From Misgurnus anguillicaudatus (taxonomy: Eukaryota > Chordata > Actinopteri > Cypriniformes > Cobitidae), in the NCBI RefSeq assembly GCF_027580225.2, contig NC_073354.2:11322001-11386000 (forward strand): a stretch of DNA of 64,000 bases, written 5' to 3'. Position numbers and translations under genes: made by a program. Below the pieces are notes generated by a model. The model worked only from the letters and a program-made list of their open reading frames with translations. It made no database searches and was not told where the DNA came from. Below are positions 32,201 through 43,064 of this stretch, one piece after another (within the stretch, counting starts at the first letter, position 1; every line of letters begins with the position of its first letter).

Positions 32201-34661
32201 GTCTAATGAGTGTGAGCAGGCATTTAATCATTTGAAGGAGAAACTGACAACAGCACCTGTGCTTGGTTTTGCAGACTTCACCTGTCCTTTCATTCTTGAA
32301 ACCGATGCCAGTCAGAATGGCTTAGGAGCCATTCTTTATCAGAAGCAAGGTGACAAAAAAAGAGTCATTGCATATGCGAGCAGAAGGTTACGCAATGCTG
32401 AGCGGAACGATCGCAATTACAGCAGCATGAAGCTCGAGCTACTGGCCCTTAAGTGGGCTGTGGTCGAAGAGTTTCGTGGCTACCTACTTGGGTCGTGGTT
32501 CGAGGTGATAACGGACAATAATCCGTTATGTTACTTGCAGACTGCTAAGTTAGGAGCGATCGAGCAGAGATGGGTGTCACAGCTCTCTGTGTTTAACTTT
32601 GAGGTGAAGTATAGGCCAGGAAGGAATAACGCTGCAGCTGATGCTTTGTCCAGACAGGAGTTTGCAGGGGAGCCTGGCCCTGATCCTGATGCTGATTGGG
32701 ATCAGGGTGTAGCAATCTGTAGTGTAATTAGTCGAGGGACAGCCTTGGACACCGAGCTCGCTTTGAAAGGGCTAGAGTGTGGCAGGTTAAGGCAGATCCG
32801 TGCGTTAGAGGCCGGTGAAGAGGCTGTCACCAGTCTCCAAGGGAACACTCATACTCTTCCTGGTTACACTAAAGAGCAGTTAGCCGATTTTCAGAAGAAT
32901 GACCCGGTTATACAGGAATTCAGAGAGTTTTGGGACAAGGAAAAGAGGCCAGTTCATTTGGAAAGAAAGTCTTTGTCCAAGCCAGTGAAGTGTCTCCTGA
33001 AGCAGTGGAGCCTCATACGAGAGAGGAATGGATTGTTATATCGAGTTGTAGACAACCCGAATGAAAAAGGCTGTTGGCAGCTGTTGTTGCCAAGTTGTTT
33101 GAAGGAACGAGTGTTGCAGAGTGTGCATGATGATTTAGGGCACCAGGGCATTGAACGGACACTGGGTTTGTTGAAACAGAGGTGTTTTTGGTCAGGTATG
33201 CATGAGGACGTGGAGGAATGGGTAAAGAAGTGCCAGCGTTGTATTCTGACCAAGATGCCTCAGCCCAAAGTCCGTGCCCCAATGAGAGCATTTCTGGCTT
33301 CCAGACCATTGGAAGTGATTGCAGTAGACTTTACGCTTCTAGAGCCAGCTTCCGACGGACGTGAAAATGTTTTGGTTGTTACCGATGTTTTCACAAAGTT
33401 CACACAAGCATTTCCTACAAAAGACCAAAAGGCCGATACCACAGCAAAAATCTTGTTAAGAGAGTGGTTCATGAAGTACGGTGTTCCTGAGAGGTTGCAC
33501 TCCGATCAGGGTAGAACATTTGAGAGTGAGGTAATCGCAGAGCTGTGCAGGCTTTATGGGGTGAAGAAGACCCGCACGACCCCGTATCGGCCACAAGGAA
33601 ATGCTCAATGTGAACGGTACAACCGCACACTCCATAATCTGTTACGGACGTTGCCGCCCGAAAAGAAACGCCGTTGGCCGGAGTACTTGCCGGAGTTAGT
33701 CCATGCTTATAATGTTACTCCACACTCTACTACAGGGTTTTCCCCTTACTACCTACTTTTTGGGGTACAGCCATATCTGCAAATTGATGCATTGTTGGGT
33801 AGTGAGGAGGTCATTGAGGGGAAGCAAGACTGGTTGTCTGTTCATCAAGAGAGACTGAGATTTGCCCATGAGAAGGCAAGGGAGTATTCAGAGGAGAAAG
33901 CTCGAGAGAGAGTGACTCGTTTGAATGAAAAGATGTTTTGTCCCCAGGTCAGTGTGGGTGAGTTGGTGTATCTGCGTCAACGGCCTCCAGGCAGGAACAA
34001 AATTCAAGATGCCTGGAGCCCGGTCGTGTACCAAGTAGTAGAAATAGTGGGCACAACTTACACTGTTGAGCCACTGGAGGGAGGGCCAGTCAAAAGGGTC
34101 CATCGGTCGGAGTTGCGTCCAGGTGCTGTGCCTACCCCTAGACCTAGGGGTAAAAGACTTGAGCCAGATGCACAGACGGTTACGCAGCCGGGCTGTGTGG
34201 ATCATAACGAGGTTTCTGAACCAGGTTTTGTGGTTGTAGAGGAGGTTTTGCAACCCTGTGTGAGATTGGGCACAGACAATATAATGGACTCAGAGGCACT
34301 AGTTCTTTCGGAGTCTGAAAGTGTCAGCTCTGAAGATGGTCAGATTCAAATCTCCATAGAAGCTGGTAGAAACTCTGTTGAACCTGATATTGTAGTTCTG
34401 ACTCCAGAGGCCACAGATGAGCATGCACCGTCACAGAAGTTAGATGTTGGGGAAATGTGTGACGCAGCAAAGAGAGAGGTACCAGTTCCTGCTGTGCGTA
34501 GAAGTAAGCGAACAACTGCTGGTGTTCACACAAATCCTTTTCATACCCCTAGGTCTGCGTGCCATGCTGTAAGTGTCAGTACAGAGATGATGTCTCAGGT
34601 GCTGGCCAGTATTGGCACTGCTTTGTTTGAGAAGGCCTTACAGGGTGCTATGAATGCCTAA
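29226..34661 (+). CDS. Gag-Pol polyprotein of a Ty3/gypsy retrotransposon
   Basis: A single 1811-codon frame without stop or frameshift. Gag: N-terminal coiled coil (about 19-42), a capsid-like region with FSGEY and LRGPAL motifs (about 60-230, resembling gypsy Gags ancestral to PNMA/MOAP1-type genes), a second coiled coil (about 268-299) and a CCHC zinc knuckle (C327, C330, H335, C340). Protease: DTG at 413-415. Reverse transcriptase: about 715-905, with D804 and the YLDD motif D868/D869. RNase H: D1027, E1071, D1097, D1139. Integrase: H1301, H1306, C1336, C1339 zinc site, catalytic D1368, D1427 and E1463 (D-x35-E), then a GPY/F-like C-terminal module and an acidic tail of about 170 residues. 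All catalytic residues are present. No chromodomain and no env. Gag and Pol are fused in frame, so no frameshift signal is needed. It is presumably transcribed from the 5' LTR. Confidence 0.97.
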   Translation: MSDPDENPADGADGAVGGDVIEQLRGQIKELTDWRDNTLANRAAGEGNPTRSYIYVPRERQVQPFSGEYNKDGRSVEEFIEEAERVLRARNQTQEEQLDFVISLLRGPALEEVRLCVGNQSRRVEDLFTFLQEAFGERRSGTQLLQMFYNRKQLDSEDLRSFSHALSRLLSSAAKQLPDGLANEQVVLRDQFVEGVRDTALRRELRKQIRERPRLTLLEIRNEAILWSMEESRPTRVATSRPVHSEVLQGKDSDSVATANQTSAVLNDILQVITLQEKRISEQDQTISELTKAVKELTAQRSLSISQNVVPQTKSPPRFTEEGEPICFRCNGVGHIARRCTGRRGGRPNSATRTTEGQEKQDPSVAQSRAAIGKISGPTPKGTCKDRFLERAVGTCPMVDLMIKGVPVSCLLDTGSQVSTITEGFFREHSFGDDSDVLATSNWLKITAANGLEIPYLGYMELDVEVMGMVLPECGFLIIKENPCPASVPVLIGMNIISKCRQIVHAEFDTTLGGSLDSNWRVAFQQAQSVDVVERVSFARVVGKTPTHVPAWSATTVLIKSKESCKKDGSAWLVESANTPLPDGLVVVPTLVPAEVPVCPVRILNLSQEDLWLQPRARLGMLSPVDSYSVGSSCEVRFQRISADTEQVPIGVDKDLKPPAQSFLDHVDLGGTPEQQVRLKAVLSKYSSVFAMEDDELGYTDKVQHEIHLTDDVPVNQPYRRIPPNQYQEVREHITRLLKNGVIQESMSAYASPVVLVRKTDGSLRLCVDYRKLNAKTRRDAFPLPRIDESFDALRGAQFFSTVDLASGYHQIAVSDRDRAKTAFTTPFGLFEYRRMPFGVCNGPSTFQRLMQAVMSDLIFQVLIVYLDDILLFSQTFEEHLERLEVVLKRLLETGLKVKLTKCRFLQDSVRFLGHQVSAQGISPDPDKVAAVSNWKTPETVKELRLFLGFCSYYRKFIEGFSKIAGPLHDLVNACLREGRYAKGSRYFNTQWSNECEQAFNHLKEKLTTAPVLGFADFTCPFILETDASQNGLGAILYQKQGDKKRVIAYASRRLRNAERNDRNYSSMKLELLALKWAVVEEFRGYLLGSWFEVITDNNPLCYLQTAKLGAIEQRWVSQLSVFNFEVKYRPGRNNAAADALSRQEFAGEPGPDPDADWDQGVAICSVISRGTALDTELALKGLECGRLRQIRALEAGEEAVTSLQGNTHTLPGYTKEQLADFQKNDPVIQEFREFWDKEKRPVHLERKSLSKPVKCLLKQWSLIRERNGLLYRVVDNPNEKGCWQLLLPSCLKERVLQSVHDDLGHQGIERTLGLLKQRCFWSGMHEDVEEWVKKCQRCILTKMPQPKVRAPMRAFLASRPLEVIAVDFTLLEPASDGRENVLVVTDVFTKFTQAFPTKDQKADTTAKILLREWFMKYGVPERLHSDQGRTFESEVIAELCRLYGVKKTRTTPYRPQGNAQCERYNRTLHNLLRTLPPEKKRRWPEYLPELVHAYNVTPHSTTGFSPYYLLFGVQPYLQIDALLGSEEVIEGKQDWLSVHQERLRFAHEKAREYSEEKARERVTRLNEKMFCPQVSVGELVYLRQRPPGRNKIQDAWSPVVYQVVEIVGTTYTVEPLEGGPVKRVHRSELRPGAVPTPRPRGKRLEPDAQTVTQPGCVDHNEVSEPGFVVVEEVLQPCVRLGTDNIMDSEALVLSESESVSSEDGQIQISIEAGRNSVEPDIVVLTPEATDEHAPSQKLDVGEMCDAAKREVPVPAVRRSKRTTAGVHTNPFHTPRSACHAVSVSTEMMSQVLASIGTALFEKALQGAMNA

Positions 34662-34703
34662 ACTTATGGGTGAGTGAGTCATCGAGGACGCTGACTTAAT
34701 TGC

Positions 34704-34712
34704 AGGGGAGGA
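34704..34712 (+). promoter_or_regulatory. Polypurine tract
   Basis: AGGGGAGGA lies directly against the 3' LTR start. It is the expected RNase H-resistant primer for plus-strand DNA synthesis and is intact. Confidence 0.85.
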
Positions 34713-35762
34713 TGTAACCAAGTGGAAAATGGTATTTAACATTTATTTTGCATGTATACACCTGTAATTCATAAAGCTGGCGATAGGGGGCAGTATTCGT
34801 GTGTGTGTATGTGTGTGTGGTGCAGACGAGGAAGTGCACATGTGCTCTTGTAAATAAACGTTTTTGATACGTGATCAGCAAGCAGAGCGAGAGAGATGCA
34901 CTCTCGGGAAAGTTGCAATGTTTTAGAACACAATCCTAAGGTAAATGTGATATTTTTTGATAACATTCTATAAAATACTTAAGGGAGATGTGCATTTTAT
35001 AGTTTCATTTAAAGTGGTTGTTTCATTTCATTTTGTGCAATGTTTATGCCCATTTTAAGTCACACCATGCGGTGTAAGCCACTAATTTAGGATGTTATAC
35101 CAAATGTTATGCATTAAATCTTGTTAATTAGTTCATGTGATTTGAAATGTAACTGTTTGCACAGTTTAGAACATGATGGGAATTGCAACTTTTGTGAAGT
35201 GAGTGTTGATGATTTTCTGGAAGCTCATCATACTGTAAGTGATATACTTTTCTTACTTTCTAGTTGCATTTAGTGGGTAATATTATGTACTCATGTAATT
35301 TTCTCTATTTAGTGTATAGTATTTCCACTGCCGTATTTGGGGTATTAAGGTTTATTGTTCTGAAGTATATGTGCATTCTTTTGGCCCGGTAGTCTTTATA
35401 TTTTGTTTTATTTGTTTGTTTTTTTTTGCAAATTGGGTCATAGGTTTTGTGTACTGACAAATTGAGGTCACAGATTTTGTGCAAATTTCACATCGTGAAC
35501 TATCAAATTTGAAAGTAAAGTGTATTCTTAAAGTTATTACTCTGTGAGTGATATTTCTGTGTTTTCCTTTTTTTGTTTTTTTAACCTTTTGTTTTTGTGT
35601 GATTTATTTGAAACAAATGTAAATCTGTTCACATACAGTGAAAAAGAAAATAACAAAAAAAAAAAGAGAGTTCTATTTAAAAATCAGAAATTGAATAAAC
35701 TTATAAAAAGTTAAACCCGTTAATTGTGGTCCTGGTGGTATACTGAAAATCCCTAGCTCACA
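34713..35762 (+). repeat. 3' LTR (1050 bp)
   Basis: Direct repeat of 25293-26340. Begins TGTAACC immediately after the polypurine tract and ends CTCACA before the TTTA duplication. Two T's longer than the 5' LTR in one T-run, with two base differences. Confidence 0.95.
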
Positions 35763-35862
35763 TTTACTCCTCCAAAATGACATTTAGGTGATTTACTGTA
35801 CCATTGACTGTATAATAAAATTCAATCTTCCCAGTTTTCTAAAGTTATACAAAAAATATTGA

Positions 35863-36621
35863 CCTAAAGAGTCCATATTGTCCTTGATTGACATTTCTTT
35901 TGGTGCGCATGTGTGTTAGTACATTTTAACAATCTACAAAATTACAAATCCCAAAGTCTATAATGACACATGTTATCGTCTCCAACTGAAATCTCTTTTC
36001 TTGCACTACAATACAAGCAAGGTTCGTAGGCAACAGTTTACTTCCGCAGTGAGTTGACGTGGAGTCCATTCACATTATCATAGTGTAATCCTGACTCACA
36101 GCTTGTAAGTAGCCAATGTCTTCATATTTAAAGAATTGTGACTACTCAAATTATGATTCAAACACTAGTTATGAGCAGTGTAGAGTAACGCTTGTTTGTC
36201 ATTTCTACGATCACAAATCCAGACATGGTTTTATGTTTTAGTATCCTTACCTTATCAATCTGTTACGTTCTGCTTAAGCCGCGCTGTAAAGTTGATAGAT
36301 TAGCTTGGTCACCTGCATTTTCTGGATCAGATTCGGGCTCGGATCGATAAGGTAATAACAATGATATTATCTCTTGTTGAGAGCTGATCTTCCAAGTATT
36401 CTGCCAATCACGTAGCACTGAATAGCTGGCCAATCGGAGCACACCACGCTTTTCAGAACGATGAGCCTTGTAGAAATCGACACATTTCGCGGGGCATATA
36501 GGAGCAACAATATTGTAACGTGTGGAAAATAATGTTTTTTTACCATAAACCACATGAATACATTGCATTACACCAAATACACAAAGTAACATTTTTTAGC
36601 AACATAATAGGGGCTCTTTAA
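35863..36621. mobile_element. TTAA MITE, family 1, copy 3 (longer)
   Basis: The right end GGGGCTCT is followed by TTAA (36618-36621); the left end, AGAGTCCATATTG, is preceded by CTAA (35863-35866), a decayed TTAA. It shares TTTCTTTTGGTG, CAACAGTTTACTTCC and CACCAAATACACAAA with copies 1 and 2. It is about 200 bp longer than the others because of unrelated sequence around 36110-36380, possibly another insertion. Confidence 0.6.
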
Positions 36622-37707
36622 ATTTCAGTCTGCTTGTTTGACTTGAAATAAGGTCATATTGACTACATTTATGTTTTTCTTAAAGATGCTTTAGTCGCTT
36701 TTGAACTTGACAGCCAATATTTACTGAAAGTAATGCTCACTTGAAGACTGAAACAAACACAACTTGCTAGATAACATACCCGAGAATGCTATTAAAAACA
36801 ATAACTTTTAATTCTAAATTATTGAAATATCAACTTCTGGTTGAAAAATGTAAATTAATATCTGTTATTTGTAAGTTTGGGCAATGTCCATAAAAATGTG
36901 TTACAAACGTAACAGTTAGGAGGGCTACAAAAAAAGGAGGCTTAAAGGTTTGCAAAATTCTGCTCTGTTTCTGCCACCATGAAAATATGGAGACGGAGAT
37001 TTTTTGCTTATTCGTAATGTGTTGAGTATTATAAATGGAAGGACCAGTACAAATATATGAGCCATGAAATGTAGATCTGTCACCTTGCCAAAGACCCTTC
37101 ACAGAGTATTGAGATCTTGTCTTCTTTGTAATGTCTTTCAGGTCCAAATAAAAGCAATCAAATGTGTGCGCCTGTGTGCGTGTGCGCTTGGGTGTGTCAT
37201 ATTTCTCTGAACCTCTGATGACTTGTACAGTTGTCAGCTCAGTATAACTTTATTTTGAATGTGTTTCAGATTTATATTTGGTTACTAAAACAAGACTCCA
37301 ATCAGTGTGTAACCAAGCTCATACTTCCTTTAATTTGTAATGCACCATTGCATCTTGACACGAGGCCTAATGAAGTATTCAAGGCAGACACCAGTGTTTG
37401 TCTTTAGCTGATCTGGACCTTTTTTATTTTCTTTTTACCCAGCATGCCAAGACAGCTCGAATAAGATAAATAACATCATTTCTGGTAATAATTATGCATG
37501 TTTGCAGAATTATAGTATCGCTAATTTTAATGTATTGGTTATTTATGGCATTTTATGGGATTTTCAAAATCCCCAACACGTAAATATCTCCCAAAAAATG
37601 TTATTTTTGTGAAAGGAGGCAAATGTAAATATTTGGGTGCAGTTTGGATTGAAACAATTTTATGGATAGTGCATCATTTGACATTTGATCATTTCACTGA
37701 ATGGAGC
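36622..37707. other. No recognised feature
   Basis: AT-rich. A short GTGTGCG-rich run at about 37163-37198. The 105-codon minus frame at 36830-37147 has no recognised domain. Confidence 0.4.
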
Positions 37708-38455
37708 TTAAAGGATTAGTCCATTTTCATAAAAAAAATCCAGATAATTTACTCAACCACCATGTCATCCAAAATGTTGAAGTGTTGATCTCTTCCTTTG
37801 TTCGGTCGAGAGGAAATTGTGTTTTTTGAGGAGAAGAGTCCGGGATTTTTCTCATTTCGGTGGACTTTGGTGGGCCCCAACACTTAACAGTTTTAATGCA
37901 GTTTAAAATTGCAGTTTGAAAGGACTCTAAACAATTTCAAACAAGACATAAGGGTCTTGTTTAGCGAAACGATTGTCATTTTTGGCAAGAAAAATAAAAA
38001 ATATGCACTTTTAAACCACAACTTCTCGTCTTCCTCCGGTCCTGTGACGCACCAGCGCGAACTCACGCAATACGTCATCATGTCAAGAGGTCACGGATGA
38101 TGTATGCGAAACTATGCCCCAGTATTTACAAGTGTGGAGAAAGAGGACCGTTCCGATAATGTTGTATGTGGAATGATACTAATTAATGTCTTTGTGTCAG
38201 TTTATTGTTTAAAATGGTACGCAAATGTGCATTTCATATATGTAACACGTGACCTTTCCACGTCATTACGCAATTAAGTGAGGTCGCGCTGGCTCATCAA
38301 AGGACCGGAGATAGACGAGAAGTTGTGCTTTAAGTCCTGGAATGTTTTCCCAAAAAACATAATTTCTTCTCAACTGAACAAAGAAAGACATTAACAGTTT
38401 GGATGACATGGTGGTGAGTAAATTATCTGGATTTTTTTTAAAGAAAATTGACCTT
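37708..38455. mobile_element. TTAA-type foldback MITE, right terminus decayed
   Basis: TTAA at 37708-37711 is followed by AGGATTAGTCCATTTTCAT and ATCCAGATAATTTACTCAACC. The right part carries the inverse GGTGAGTAAATTATCTGGAT (38412-38431) and then AAAGAAAATTGACC, after which the last bases of the terminus and the second TTAA are lost. The central part includes CpG-rich sequence. No coding capacity supported. Confidence 0.65.
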
Positions 38456-38639
38456 CCTTCAGCATTCAAGCAGTAATTAAATCTGCCTGGGCTATAAAAA
38501 AATAATATATTTTTTTAATTTAAAAAAATGATTTAGAAGTTAATGTTATATTTTTAATGTTCATTAACTATTTTAAGAAGGTTCGGCCTTTCAAGCTTCT
38601 TTACACAGACAGTCACTGCATTCATCTCATTGTTTTTCC

Positions 38640-38845
38640 GATTCTCGCACTTCTTTTCCTTTCCTCTGTCTGTTTTGAAAAATGCAGGAAGCCAATTTAC
38701 CATCACCATGGGTCCGTTTAACAGACCGTTCACTAAGAAAACCAAGAACCTCTGCGCCATTGTTGCTCGGCCTGGTCTAGACTTTACTTCAAAAGTTTCA
38801 CGGTCCTCCTGCCAAACACAACAGCGACTCAGACCTCAATAAAGC
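38640..38845 (+). other. Unique block with exon-like signals (weak)
   Basis: A pyrimidine-rich tract (38645-38672) leads to ATGCAG at about 38682-38687, then a 45-codon frame starting at an ATG in good context (CACCATGG, 38708) that ends shortly before an AATAAA word (about 38838). I recognise no domain. It could be a small terminal exon or chance; there is no supporting repeat or homology in the window. Confidence 0.2.
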
Positions 38846-39668
38846 GTCAGCCTCTGTAACTGCTTACCCAGTGGGAAAAAAACACTCATTTACTGTGGGT
38901 GACTTGAAAAATATACACAAACCGTCTTCATTTGCCTTCCTCATAGACAGGAAGACATTCTGGCATCAAATCTGCCCGCGTTGCAGTAAAATAAGCAGTT
39001 TTATTTCATTTAAATATAGAGCTCTTTGAAACCTTTGGCAGCATGTAAGACGGTGTTGTGTGCAATAATAAGTATTCACAAAATCCCACAATCTGAGTAC
39101 AAAGCGCGCAAGCATCATGGGACGAGAAACAGAGCAGTTTAGAGATTTAAGGGACGCTACAGAAAATGAAACGCAGCCGTTTTGGCCAGCAAGACTGGCC
39201 TTTCCTGTTATGGAAATGTGCTAAAGACTGAGGCTCAGGAGAACATCACACTGGTGCTCCAACACCACACCCAAGTGAGTCCAGTCGAGTAGACCCCTCC
39301 CTGATATATTCTGCTGTATTTTGGAAAGTTTTGTTTAATATCCATCAAAGCAATGACATTGTTTAGCAAAATCAGGGCTGCTTGTGAGACCTTTTATAGG
39401 CCTAAACCCTTTAAAAACATTACAGCATAATATGATATGTTATCCTGATGTTTTAAATGATGTCTTGGGGTTGAATTCATTAACACGTGCATGATTTTTA
39501 TGTGCAATACTGAATATCAGTAATATATCTCATCTGCGGAGATACACACCCGCAGTCTAGCTTAACCAGATGCTAAGTTATTGTAGCTTACTGTAGTTAT
39601 TGTTAGCAATTTAATGAAGCAATTTAATGAAACTTTTCTCTTTTTTTGTAAATATAATTTTTTTGTTC
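38846..39668. other. No recognised feature
   Basis: Non-repetitive in the window. 39100-39300 is of balanced composition without a sustained frame. Confidence 0.35.
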
Positions 39669-40101
39669 ATTTTTCCGTGGCATTCTCACGGATCTCCGCA
39701 TTTTTCGGTGGCCCTGCTACGGACTGTCTTTTTCGTGGCATTCTCACGGATTGGTTACTTAACTGCTTTTTCCTATTTTCAAACCATTTTCGCTTCGGTT
39801 TAGGGTTAGATTTGGTGTTTGCGTTAGTATGTCACTTTAACTATTGGTTTATACTATTCTTTCTGATTTATTCTTTTATATTTTCTAAATTTTAAACAAT
39901 TGTCGCCTGGCGTTGGGGTTAGAGTTGGGTTTGGGTAAGGATGTCATTTCATGTAAATCTAACCCTAAACCGAAGTGACAATGGTAAGAAAATAGGACAA
40001 AACAGTTCAGTAACCAATCCGTGAGAATGCCACGGAAAAAGACAGTCCGTAGCAGGGCCACGGAAAAATGCGGAGATCCGTGAGAATGCCACGGAAAAAT
40101 A
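39669..40101. mobile_element. Foldback element with repeated CCGTG...CACGG hairpins
   Basis: 39669-39811 and 39957-40101 are inverted copies (arms about 143 bp, very similar). Each arm contains CCGTGGCATTCTCACGG-type words twice, each of which is itself a small hairpin (CCGTG, 7-bp loop, CACGG). The loop region is about 145 bp. A partial relative occurs at 58430-58590 (TTTTGTCCTATTTTCAAACC and nearby). No protein is supported despite an open frame through the left arm. Confidence 0.7.
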
Positions 40102-40148
40102 AGCAAAAAATTCTGTGACTATTTCACTGAAATTTGTGAGATCAGGCT

Positions 40149-40280
40149 GCTGAATTAGCGAATGAGGCGGAATCACGTCTACTGCGCCACGCTGAATGCC
40201 TCATTCGCAATGCGAGACCTCCAGACGCACGTCAACGGGTCTTCACATTGACTTAACATTGAAATCACTTGCGCTTGACG
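40149..40280. repeat. Harbinger-type fragment related to 9185-9260
   Basis: GACCTCCAGACGCACGTCAACG and TCTTCACATTGACTTAAC, continuing to CACTTGCGCTTGA, match 9188-9254 almost base for base. The left part (GAATGAGGCGGAATCACG) has words of the same family. Truncated on both sides. Confidence 0.65.
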
Positions 40281-42187
40281 TGTTTAAGTGTTTACATGAC
40301 CGCATACTGCGATTAAAAACGACATATCAGTGGCGGCCGGCCAGTGACTTCTCTTCCAAGGGGCATGAATTCAATATATGTTTTCGGAGTGTTGTGTGTT
40401 GCTCATCATTTTAAAGTATGCGTTTGTTGCGTCATGTGAACCATGTAAATCATGTCTCTTGTCAAAATACGAGTCTGCTGCACACGCGTCGAAAGTATTT
40501 GATAACGCATGAGATTAAACGTGAGCGTCTCTTTTATCATAAACCCTTTTGACCCTTACCATCAAATAATGAAGTACACATTACAGTAGTATGTGTGCAA
40601 ATGGCACACTTTTGTCATTTTTAAAGCTGATTCAGGTGTCTGAGTCGTAGTTTTGGAGCAATGCTATACAATCTCAGTAAATCATCTTTTGCACCCTCAA
40701 CAACCACTAAAGCACTAAAATGACTGAGGCAGAATGTGCAAATAAATATGTTGCTATCAGAAACCGCAGGTCATTCTTAATGATTTCTCCCCTAACTATT
40801 TTTTCATACACCTATAAACTCTTCTGTAAAGTGAACTATTCTTTCCACTCACTAAAGAAAACAGATCATCGCATGCATTCACTTGTCATAAGTGTTGATG
40901 TTCGATCACTTTGCTCATCTTACATGAAGTAGGTTGAAACAGCTGTGTTTGACTTTTGAATACCGCTAATCTACCATTTAGGTGAATGTCATGGTAAAGG
41001 AGGACCCCAGTTGAACCTGGATCATCCTGCTCTCACCACTAATGAAGGAAAACAGCAGAGATGTTATCTCAGGAAACAAGAGCAGATATGTATTAACATT
41101 GGCATATGTTATTTGAATTCTGAGCCGTATGCAGTACAGCATCTTGTTACATATGTCAGGTTGTCCCTACAGGGCCTACGTGTTTTTACATGATGTGATT
41201 CAAATACAATTCAGCCCTTGACTGCTTTGACCCAAGAAAAAAACAGCAATCTTATTAAACCAAACAAATCCATGCACACATAGACCTGTGCATGTCAGGG
41301 GTATTAGGTTATTATGACGGTGGATCATGGTGTTCAAAGTTTTTCTGCCCTGATTTATGAAAGGAAATGTAGGAATGCATATTTTAATGGAAGAACTAGA
41401 TTCACATAAGTTCTTTTGCATGTTAAATTATACAGACAATAGCATCAGGACCTTATTTCTATAGTGCTTTTCACAATGTGCTGTTGCAAAGTAGCTTAAC
41501 AGAAAACATTTTAGCGCATGATGGATGGTTGCGCTGCCCACTAACAATGAACTGATTACAAAGTGTAGGAATCCATCTGGATCTGCGTTGGATCTCATTA
41601 CTCACTGTTCAAACTCATTAGGATGTTAGTTAACATAAGAGCAATGCATTGGATGGGTAGACACTATGTAATGAGAAAACTTGGTTAAAAGGAAAGCAGT
41701 ATGTTAGAGGTTTTGTTCAGAATCAGGAATTGTTCAGGCAGAAATGACAACTGTGTTATCATTTAGCTACTATCATGTTATGCTGAACTGGTAAGACTTT
41801 CTATCGTTTTTGAAAATTTGACCATACATTGTATGCTGAATTACTCCTAAACTGTGTACAAATAATTACAAAGTCATTATTCATTGAAAATCTTGGCCTC
41901 TATTGCTCTCAAATTGGAGGAGCTGTGTATATTCAAATGGGGCATGCACAGATGCATTGTATGCATTAATAATGTGACATGCCTTATACATGTATGATTA
42001 TTATGCTTTTTTACTTTTTTATTTTTTCATTCCCCGTCTTTTCATTTGAATATTTAAAAGTTTTTAAAGTTTAAAACCTCGTAGTCCGATCCAAAAGGAG
42101 ATATTATTTATAGCAGAGACACTTATTCATAAGTAAACAGCTTGAAGGAACTACAACGGGTTTCTTCCATAGTGAAAGGCAAAACTT
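40281..42187. other. No recognised feature
   Basis: AT-rich; short frames without domains. Nothing repetitive identified. Confidence 0.45.
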
Positions 42188-42932
42188 TGAAAATCACCCC
42201 ATGATTTACTTACCCTCAAGCCATCTGACATACATATGTCCATCATTTTTAGACAAACACATTTTCAGTTACATTAGAAAATGTCCTAGCTCTTCGAAGC
42301 TTTATAACGGTTGAAAATGGGGTCCACTTCCTTCAAGCCTTAAGAATGTGCATCCATTCTTCGCAAAATTAATCCACATGCTCCAAGAGGATAAATAAAG
42401 GCCTTCTGAGGGTAATCAATGCAATTTTGTTAGATAAATGTCTGTATTTAAAATGTATGAAAATGAAAATAACTAGCTTCCAGTAACAGAACCATCTTGG
42501 ACTCTTCTGCATTCACCAAAAAGTATCAATGTAGTAAGCACACATTGCCAGAGGGACAATGCAAAAATAATGTTAGCTTTATGTAACTAATGTTGATGTT
42601 ATGTAGTGGCGTGGTGACGAACGTGGGAGCAGCATACGAACAAAGCAGCATACGGTATGCATAATCCGCATTTGTCTCTAACGGAAGCTAGTTATTTTCG
42701 TTTGTAAAGTTTTAAATATGGATACTTCTCTTACAAAATCATATCGATTAACCTCAGAAGGCCTTTATTTTTCCCCCTGAAGACATTTGGATTACTTTTG
42801 TGAAGGACGGATGCACATTCTTTAGGCTTGAAGAAAGTGGACCCTATTTTCAATCATTATAAATGTATCTCGGATGGCTTGAGGGTGCAAATAATGGGGT
42901 ATTTTCATTTTTGGATGAACTATCACTTTAAT
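42188..42932. mobile_element. TTAA-type foldback element, ~300-bp arms
   Basis: The right terminus is intact: GGATGAACTATCACT then TTAA (42929-42932). The left arm (from 42188) and the right arm (to 42917) are inverse copies, with CACCCTCAAGCCATC-like, AAAGGCCTTCTGAGG and AATAACTAGCTTCC words in each. The left terminus is lost. The loop includes a GTGGCGTGGTGACG block. Confidence 0.7.
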
Positions 42933-43064
42933 CCAAATGTCTGTTGTGTCGTGGGTGTCCAAGACATTTAAAAAATATAAACATAACACTGAAAAGTTCT
43001 TTACAGGTCAATGTCATCGAATTGAATTCAGGCTCGAATTGAGGGCAAAATTGACACCATTGTT

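Larger units (their letters stand above)
25289..35766 (+). mobile_element. Ty3/gypsy-type LTR retrotransposon, full length, primer site interrupted
   Basis: The element 25293-35762 is flanked by a 4-bp duplication TTTA (25289-25292 and 35763-35766). The order is 5' LTR, primer-binding site, leader, one gag-pol frame (29226-34661), polypurine tract, 3' LTR. The pol order (protease, reverse transcriptase, RNase H, integrase) places it with Ty3/gypsy (Metaviridae). There is no envelope gene. The LTRs differ by two substitutions plus a 2-bp T-run difference over about 1.05 kb, so the insertion is recent. A 2476-bp DNA transposon (26355-28830) sits in the primer-binding site. The coding frame is uninterrupted; the defect is in the RNA-level priming signal. 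Confidence 0.95.

Noticed and set aside
30148..34533. Minus-strand and out-of-phase frames inside gag-pol, including a 121-codon one at 33888-34253
   Set aside because: They are shadows of the strongly coded gag-pol frame; no antisense envelope or accessory protein is recognisable.
39614..39895. 93-codon frame as a membrane protein
   Set aside because: The hydrophobic translation comes from the AT-rich foldback arm; the inverse arm gives a similar false frame on the other strand.
39801..39925. TTAGGGTTAG / GGGGTTAGAGTTGGG words suggesting interstitial telomeric repeats
   Set aside because: Only one or two degenerate units, and the words are symmetric parts of the foldback arms, so they are explained by that element.
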